DNA of 37,725 nt. It comes from Acidobacteriota bacterium. GTDB taxonomy: Bacteria > Acidobacteriota > Terriglobia > Acidiferrales > UBA7541. This document shows, piece after piece, positions 33,035-37,725 of this stretch. A program made the position numbers and the translations under genes. Under the pieces are notes generated by a model, which worked only from the letters and a program-made list of their open reading frames with translations, was not told the origin of the DNA and did not search any database. Location: contig PMUS01000081.1 of the NCBI GenBank assembly GCA_003166795.1, positions 1,285 through 39,009 on the forward strand, in the 5' to 3' direction. Positions within the stretch are counted from its first letter, which is position 1. Every line of letters starts with the position of its first letter.

Positions 33035-33891
33035 GCGGCCTGCGCGAATTCCTTCGCCGGAGCGGCACCGGCCGCGTAGGCTTTGCACTGGCGCTTGCCC
33101 TGGTGATCTTCGCGATTGCCGCGCCATGGATCGCGCCTGCCAATCCTGCCGTGCAGGATCTGCCCGCGCGTCTTGCCGGTCCCAGCGCCGGGCACCCGAT
33201 GGGCACGGACGAGCTCGGCCGCGACATTCTTTCGCGCATCCTCTACGGCGCGCGTGTCTCGCTGTTGGTGGGGATCTGCGTCGTGGTCGGCGCGGGGCTG
33301 GTGGGTCTCGCTATCGGCGCTTTCGCGGGCTATTGCGGCGGCTGGTTCGACAATCTCGTGAACATCGTGCTCATTAACGCGTTCCTGTCTTTCCCCGGCA
33401 TTCTTCTCGCCATCGCATTTGCGGCGTTCCTGGGACCCGGCATTGGCAAAGTGATTGTCGCGTTGATCGTGACCGGATGGGCCGGCTACGCCCGGCTTGC
33501 CCGCGCGCAAATTCTGCAAGCCAAGGAAATGGAATATGTTCTCGCGGCGCGTTCGCTCGGTGCTTCGCCCGCGCGCATTCTGCTGCGGCATCTGCTGCCC
33601 AATATCCTTCAGCCCGTGCTGGTTCAGGCGACCATCGGCATGGCCGGCGCGATCCTCGCGGAGTCCACGCTAAGTTTCCTGGGAGTCGGCGTCCTCGCAC
33701 CCATGGCGAGTTGGGGAGCGATGATCAATGACGCCCGCAGCCATCTCTTCGACGCGCCGCACATGGTGATTTTCCCCGCGCTCGCGATCATGGTCGCCGT
33801 CCTCGCCTTCAATCTCCTCGGTGACGCCCTCCGCGATTGGATGGACCCCCGCATGCGTTCGTACCTGATCGTTACGTCTTTGGCTCGCTAA
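33031..33891 (+). CDS. dppC: Dpp/Opp-type ABC transporter permease (DppC-like)
   Basis: 286 residues. N-terminal segment with one helix, then the DppC-type block PSAGHPMGTDELGRDILSRILYGARVSLLVG, and the EAA loop YVLAARSLGASPARILLRHLLPNILQP, followed by STLSFLGVGVLAPMASWGAMINDA. It forms a heterodimer with the preceding permease. The start overlaps the DppB stop as ATGA. The 3' side meets a minus-strand gene 121 bp away, so the operon ends here without ATPase genes. Confidence 0.95.
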   Translation: MSGLREFLRRSGTGRVGFALALALVIFAIAAPWIAPANPAVQDLPARLAGPSAGHPMGTDELGRDILSRILYGARVSLLVGICVVVGAGLVGLAIGAFAGYCGGWFDNLVNIVLINAFLSFPGILLAIAFAAFLGPGIGKVIVALIVTGWAGYARLARAQILQAKEMEYVLAARSLGASPARILLRHLLPNILQPVLVQATIGMAGAILAESTLSFLGVGVLAPMASWGAMINDARSHLFDAPHMVIFPALAIMVAVLAFNLLGDALRDWMDPRMRSYLIVTSLAR

Positions 33892-33967
33892 AGGGATGTG
33901 TTAGGAAAGGGGATTGTCTGGAAGAAAACTGAACTGAAGCGTTTGCGCGAATGTTTCTCGGTGAACT

Positions 33968-34000
33968 CTATCCGCCCTCGGTGTCCTCTGTAATAAATCT
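33968..34000. repeat. Possible fragment of an intergenic repeat (ACAGAGGACACCGAGG type)
   Basis: On the minus strand the sequence reads ATTACAGAGGACACCGAGG, the pattern of a short dispersed intergenic motif seen in many Acidobacteriota contigs. Only one copy is in the window, so this rests on memory alone. Confidence 0.25.
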
Positions 34001-34011
34001 TTTCGCGGTTC

Positions 34012-34806
34012 TCAGCTCACCTCGACGGTAACTTCCGCGCCCCGTCCCAGCGCCAGCGTTCGCGATGCGTTCGCTTTGTTGATCGAAATCTCCAAATATC
34101 CGCTCGATCCGATGAATCCAATAGGCTCGCCGTTCGCGCCACTCGCGAATGTCGGGACAAGTTTCGTCACACTCGCGTTCCCGGCGCGGATCGTGAATTT
34201 CCCGTCGGCCGCCGCAAACGCGGGCACATCCTCCGCCCGCAAATTGGTAATCAGGTTTCCGAACTGATCCACGCGCAGCACCACGCCTTTGATCGTGTTG
34301 CCCGTCGTCTTCGGCTTGGGCATCGCAAACCGCGCAAAATCCGTGATCGGTTCTCCGAACGCCGATGATTGCCACGACTTCGTCAGCCACGCCGCAACCG
34401 GCGCGAAAATGTCGCGGCCGTGGAATGTCCTGCTCACCGGCTGCCTGAAATAATGTTCGGAGATGATGTTCCAGACGTACAGCGCCTCCGACTGGTCGTA
34501 CACCGACGAAAGCACCCCGTTATCGGGCGCCACAAAGTAATGCGTGTCCCCTGCCACGAGAATCGGCCGCCGCTCGGTCCCCACGCCCGGGTCCACAACC
34601 ACCAGGTGAACTGTCTTCGGCGGAAAATATTTGTAGGCTTGGCCGATCGCCAGGGCTCCGTCCAGCAGGTCGTGCGGCAGGACGCTGTGCGTGATGTCCA
34701 CGATGTTGACTTCCGGGTTGATGCTGAGGATCACGCCCTTCATGACCCCGACCAGGTGGTCGTTCGTGCCAAAGTCCGTCGTCAGCGTAATGATCGGCCG
34801 CGCCAA
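34012..34806 (-). CDS. SAM hydroxide adenosyltransferase (DUF62/SAM hydrolase family)
   Basis: 264 residues. The start is a TTG at 34804-34806 with AGGAG 6 nt upstream, encoding ARPIITLTTDFGTNDHLVG after the initiator. The DUF62 blocks are clear: Asp11 in TTDFGTNDHLVGVMKGVIL, DITHSVLPHDL, VHLVVVDPGVGTERRP, VAPDNGVLS, RTFHGRDIFAPVAAWL, and the late GVVLRVDQFGNLITN. Members of this family cleave S-adenosylmethionine to adenosine and methionine by water (duf62) or halogenate it (fluorinase, SalL). No halide-site marker is evident, so the hydrolase form is more likely. Unlinked to its neighbours. Confidence 0.93.
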   Translation of the reverse strand: MARPIITLTTDFGTNDHLVGVMKGVILSINPEVNIVDITHSVLPHDLLDGALAIGQAYKYFPPKTVHLVVVDPGVGTERRPILVAGDTHYFVAPDNGVLSSVYDQSEALYVWNIISEHYFRQPVSRTFHGRDIFAPVAAWLTKSWQSSAFGEPITDFARFAMPKPKTTGNTIKGVVLRVDQFGNLITNLRAEDVPAFAAADGKFTIRAGNASVTKLVPTFASGANGEPIGFIGSSGYLEISINKANASRTLALGRGAEVTVEVS

Positions 34807-35056
34807 GGTGGGCTCCTATGTACGTCCGGGCGCGCGAAGGGGAAGCCGCGCCTCTATCTTCGACGCTAACGGACGCTCGTGCGTCTGTCAAAGCCATCCG
34901 TCGCGTCTGGCGCGATTGAGTAACGCATGGTTTGCCCTGGCGGTCGTTTCCTGGTGTGCCTCGGATTCCTCGACGATCAGAGCGCCCGGTAGCCGCCCGA
35001 TGTGGCAAGCCGCCGTTTCAAACTCGCCCCTCGCCCTCATCCCTAGCCCCTAGTCA

Positions 35057-36043
35057 TTACTCCGCGACGAGTCTGATCGATCCCACGCCTCCATGGATGG
35101 TCAATTCGATATTCGTCGGCGTCTTTCCATACGATTCGTTGACGTAAGAGCTTCCGTCGCGCTGCAAACCTCGCGCGTCCACCGAGCCGATTCCGCCTGT
35201 CGCATCCACATGCACGCCAATGTCTTTCGGCAAATGGATGGTCGCCTGTCCCACGCCGCCCTCGATCGTGCCGTCCACGCTCGTTTTTCGCGGACCCGTC
35301 AGATCGAGATCGAGTTGGCCAGCTCCCATGTGAACATCGAGATTCTTCACCTCCACGCCGTTCAGCCGCAGGTTGCTTTGGCCCGCGCCCATTTGCACGT
35401 GCAGGTCGAGCGGAACATCGTTGGCGACGCGCAAACTCCACTCGTTGTCCTCATTTCCGAAGTGCGTGTGCCACCGGCTGTCATCCTGCGTCACGCGCAG
35501 CTCCCCGCGTCCGCCGGACACGGAATAGTCCACGTTCGGTTTCCCTTGGTTCTGGACGTATCGGAAATCCGCGTCCATCAGGTGGCTGGAGCCGCCCGCC
35601 AGCGTAAGTTGCCCCGCCGATATCTCGAAATCCATATCCGCCGATGTCGCTCCCTGCAACTCGACCGCTTGTGTGTCATGCGATTCATCGGCAAAAGTTC
35701 GCCCATGCCACGTCCAGGGCTCGTTCCAGCCACCGTCGTTCCATCTTCCTCTGCCATGCCACATTGCCAGAACGAAAAACACCAGAAGCACAATCCACGC
35801 GATTCCCATGCCCGAGATCACCGGTGTCGCGAGCGGCGTGCCCTGCTCCATGTGCCGGTGGATATAGTAGCTATCCCAGATTTTTCCCAGACCGATCAGG
35901 ATCAGGATGAGAGGCCAATAGCGAAAAAGGATCGGCCACGGATTTAAGTCGTAAACATTCCAGAACAATAGCAAGCCGCCCAGCACGATCAATATGATGG
36001 GGCCCACAAACGAATGATGCCTCGGCGGTCTCGGTTGGTCCAT
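35057..36043 (-). CDS. Membrane-anchored LiaF-like/adhesin-fold protein
   Basis: 328 residues from the ATG at 36041-36043, preceded by GAGAGG 6 nt upstream. Two to three membrane helices (about 11-28, 36-51 and 78-95) lie at the N-terminus, in the DUF5668-like layout (PIILIVLGGLLLFWNVYDLNPWPILFRYWPLILILIGLGKIW as two helices). The C-terminal half is a right-handed β-repeat fold of the LiaF/DUF4097 type, with near-copies VQMGAGQSNLRLNGVEVKNL and VHMGAGQLDLDLTG, then GGVGQATIHLPKDIGV and GGIGSVDARGL. LiaF-like proteins tune cell-envelope stress two-component systems; no LiaRS genes are here. It is divergent from the Rieske gene across about 117 bp. Confidence 0.82.
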   Translation of the reverse strand: MDQPRPPRHHSFVGPIILIVLGGLLLFWNVYDLNPWPILFRYWPLILILIGLGKIWDSYYIHRHMEQGTPLATPVISGMGIAWIVLLVFFVLAMWHGRGRWNDGGWNEPWTWHGRTFADESHDTQAVELQGATSADMDFEISAGQLTLAGGSSHLMDADFRYVQNQGKPNVDYSVSGGRGELRVTQDDSRWHTHFGNEDNEWSLRVANDVPLDLHVQMGAGQSNLRLNGVEVKNLDVHMGAGQLDLDLTGPRKTSVDGTIEGGVGQATIHLPKDIGVHVDATGGIGSVDARGLQRDGSSYVNESYGKTPTNIELTIHGGVGSIRLVAE

Positions 36044-36141
36044 TGCGCACCTCTCTGACATCAAGATACGCCGTTCGCCACGAAAATGTTTCACCCGGCC
36101 TCACGCGAGACTTCCGCTTGGGTGCGCGCGGGCGGTTGGGT

Positions 36142-36147
36142 TAGAAT
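36142..36147 (+). promoter_or_regulatory. -10 box (GTTAGAAT) with very short leader to the Rieske gene
   Basis: TAGAAT lies 13 nt before the ATG at 36161, implying a leader of about 7 nt. Leaderless or near-leaderless translation is likely. Confidence 0.45.
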
Positions 36148-36160
36148 CCCCGCGAGTCCG

Positions 36161-37420
36161 ATGCTCGACCATTCCAAGAACCAGCTCCTGACCCGCGTCG
36201 GAGCCGGCACGCCGATGGGCGATCTGCTCCGCCGCTATTGGATGCCCGTCGCGGCTGTCAGTGAATTCGACTCCCAGTCCATCAAGCCCGTTCGCCTCAT
36301 GGGTGAAGACCTCACTCTGTACAAGGACATGAGCGGCACGTTCGGCCTCGTGGGCCGACATTGCCCGCATCGCTGCGCCGACATGTCCTATGGATTCGTC
36401 GAGCAATGCGGGCTCCGCTGCAACTATCACGGCTGGCTGTTTGATCGCGACGGCCGCTGCCTGGAACAGCCCTACGAGGACGTCGCGCAGCCTGAAGCGA
36501 AGTTCCGCGAGAAAATCCGCATCACCGCGTACCCCGTGGAAAAACGCGGAGGTCTGATCTGGGCGTACTTGGGTCCGGAGCCCGCGCCGCTCGTGCCGAA
36601 TTGGGAGCCGTTCACGTGGAAAAACGGATTCGTGCAGATTGTCTTTGCCGATGTTCCGTGCAACTGGCTGCAGTGCCAGGAAAACTCCGTGGACCCGCTG
36701 CATTTCGAGTGGATGCACATGAACTGGAGCGTGCGGCTGAAGGACAAGGGCGGCCCATATTCGCCGCGCCATCTCAAACTGGCGTTCGAAGAGTTTGATT
36801 ACGGCATCGTCTACCGCCGCATCCGCGAAGGCATGAGCGAAGAGGATCCCATGTGGAAGGTGGGGCGCGTGTGCCTGTGGCCCAACGCGCTTTTCACCGG
36901 CGATCATTTCGAATGGCGCGTGCCGATTGACGACGAGAACACGCTAAGCGTCACCTGGTGCTTCAGCCGCGTTCCTAAGGGCCGCGAGCCGTACGTCCAA
37001 GACCAAATCCCGGCGTGGCGCGGTCCCGTTCGCGACGCCGAAACGGGACGCTTGATCTCTAGCCACGTGATGAACCAGGATTTTGTCGCCTGGGTGGGGC
37101 AGGGAACGATTCCGGACCGCACCCACGAGCATCTCGGGACAAGCGACGCAGGCATCATCATGATGCGCCAGCGATTTCTGAAGGATATCGAGGCTATCGC
37201 CCGCGGCGAAGATCCTAAAGCCACGATTCGCGATCCGGAAGTCAACCGCTGCATCAATCTTCCGATCGCTGAGCGGAAGAATCTTGTCGAAGGCCTAACG
37301 CTCGAAGAATTAGCCAGCCATCCCCTCGGAGGCGGCCAACTGCACGACTACGTGTTTCAGGCCGGCCAGCCCCGAGAGGTTCGCGAAGCCTACGCGAAAG
37401 CCATGGGCATCGCCGAGTGA
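36161..37420 (+). CDS. Rieske non-heme iron oxygenase, alpha-subunit type
   Basis: 419 residues from the ATG at 36161; the frame is open 25 codons further upstream, but the family start (DHSKNQLLTRVGAGTPMGDLLRRYWMP) begins here. The Rieske [2Fe-2S] ligands are C68-x-H70 and C87-x2-H90. The mononuclear iron site shows the D178-x2-H181-x4-H186 motif (ENSVDPLHFEWMH). It is like phthalate 4,5-dioxygenase or related aromatic-ring oxygenases that work without a beta subunit. Electrons must come from a reductase not found nearby. The protein is cytoplasmic; the substrate, probably an aromatic or plant-derived ring, is unknown. Confidence 0.93.
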   Translation: MLDHSKNQLLTRVGAGTPMGDLLRRYWMPVAAVSEFDSQSIKPVRLMGEDLTLYKDMSGTFGLVGRHCPHRCADMSYGFVEQCGLRCNYHGWLFDRDGRCLEQPYEDVAQPEAKFREKIRITAYPVEKRGGLIWAYLGPEPAPLVPNWEPFTWKNGFVQIVFADVPCNWLQCQENSVDPLHFEWMHMNWSVRLKDKGGPYSPRHLKLAFEEFDYGIVYRRIREGMSEEDPMWKVGRVCLWPNALFTGDHFEWRVPIDDENTLSVTWCFSRVPKGREPYVQDQIPAWRGPVRDAETGRLISSHVMNQDFVAWVGQGTIPDRTHEHLGTSDAGIIMMRQRFLKDIEAIARGEDPKATIRDPEVNRCINLPIAERKNLVEGLTLEELASHPLGGGQLHDYVFQAGQPREVREAYAKAMGIAE

Positions 37421-37466
37421 TGTTGTCCACGGGCTTTCATCATAGGAAGGCTGCCCCAATAATCAA

Positions 37467-37550
37467 GAGCTGTCATTCTGAGCGGAGTGACCGGACTTTT
37501 TCTCACGTCCCGCTCTTGCGGGACGTCCGGTCACGCAGTCGAAGAATCTC
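37467..37550 (+). repeat. Dispersed TCATTCTGAG...GAAGAATCTC repeat with nested hairpin core
   Basis: The left end GAGCTGTCATTCTGAGCGG (37467-37485) and the right end GAAGAATCTC (37541-37550) bound a core. ATTCT (37475-37479) can pair with AGAAT (37543-37547). Inside, GTGACCGGAC (37487-37496) pairs with GTCCGGTCAC (37525-37534) and ACGTCCCGC (37505-37513) with GCGGGACGT (37518-37526) around TCTT, so a stable nested stem is expected. It may also be a terminator for the Rieske gene, about 45 bp upstream. Confidence 0.7.
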
Positions 37551-37702
37551 TCTTGGAGTTACCGCCCGGCGACGCTTTCACACAAAACGAGGATCTTTCC
37601 TGTGAGCCAAGGGAAAAAACGGCGGTCACCGGCTCGGGCCCCGAAAACACCGCACTACCTGCGCATCGCCACCGGCCACTTGGCCTGCGACCCAAATACC
37701 AC

Positions 37703-37725
37703 GAGCTGTCATTCTGAGCGGAGTG
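37703..37725 (+). repeat. Second copy of the repeat's left end (cut by window edge)
   Basis: Identical over 23 nt to 37467-37489 (from GAGCTGTCATTCTGAG onward), 236 bp away, same orientation. The rest lies beyond the window. Confidence 0.75.

Larger units (their letters stand above)
37421..37725. other. Intergenic region made of repeats, no gene
   Basis: About 305 bp after the Rieske gene with no convincing reading frame. It is occupied by the repeat at 37467-37550 with an inner hairpin, a spacer, and a second copy of the repeat's left end at 37703-37725, cut by the window edge. Confidence 0.6.

Noticed and set aside
34888-35040. A 50-residue minus-strand ORF between the SAM hydrolase and LiaF-like genes
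   Set aside because: No recognised motif or ribosome site; it may be chance.

Overview
The window reads as chromosome of a GC-rich soil bacterium, most likely an Acidobacteriota (Terriglobia-like). The basis is circumstantial: many secreted or hypothetical families common in that phylum (DUF6152 with its WEGDTLVVDT-type partner, LolA-like secreted proteins, DinB/DUF1572, DUF1801, DUF1772, a β-propeller protein), a nitrite/sulfite reductase with an extra C-terminal helical domain, and dispersed intergenic repeats of the TCATTCTGAG...GAAGAATCTC and GTAGGGGCGTAGC types. No rRNA or tRNA gene, CRISPR array or transposase was seen.

Layout. 1-3.8 kb is a loose accessory stretch: a DUF1772 gene cut by the window edge, a LysR regulator, a broken DoxX-like remnant and a DUF1801 gene, the last two bracketed by an exact 24-bp direct repeat shaped like a tRNA 3' end, then a LolA-like secreted protein. 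4.0-6.1 kb looks stress-related: a 51-residue metallothionein, a SYLF/Ysc84 lipid-binding protein, a receiver-like protein lacking its phosphoacceptor Asp, and a UspA protein. 6.3-8.7 kb holds a secreted alpha/beta hydrolase and two membrane proteins (one MarC). 8.8-11.7 kb is the siroheme nitrite/sulfite reductase with a conserved unknown partner. 11.8-17.3 kb has a YbiT-type ABC-F protein, a flavin-reductase-family protein, a LysR regulator divergent from isocitrate lyase (aceA) with a palindromic operator candidate between them, and a DinB-like protein.

17.4-24 kb carries a long, eukaryote-like formate-tetrahydrofolate ligase (fhs), a secreted β-propeller protein with low-complexity inserts, hypoxanthine phosphoribosyltransferase (hpt) and a GAF-GAF-PP2C phosphatase of the RsbU type. 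24-26.9 kb is a minus-strand housekeeping operon xseB-ispA-tlyA-nadK (exonuclease VII small subunit, isoprenoid synthesis, rRNA methylation, NADP synthesis). 27-29.2 kb is a second minus-strand cluster: a DUF6152 secreted protein with an N-terminal His-His motif, a secreted unknown protein, a transglutaminase-like protein and a small membrane protein. 29.5-30.5 kb has VOC and DUF1572 proteins. 30.7-33.9 kb is a tightly overlapping operon of a CNNM/CorC-type membrane protein and two Dpp/Opp permeases with no ATPase or binding protein. 34-37.4 kb holds a SAM hydroxide adenosyltransferase, a membrane-anchored LiaF-like protein and a Rieske oxygenase. The last 300 bp are repeats.

Gene neighbours mostly form short independent units. 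The clearest functional pairings are LysR/aceA, the reductase and its partner, the xseB-nadK operon and the CNNM-permease operon. No obvious defence system or large mobile element is present. The most interesting leads are the reductase fusion, the orphan permease operon, the DUF6152 cluster and the repeat structures.
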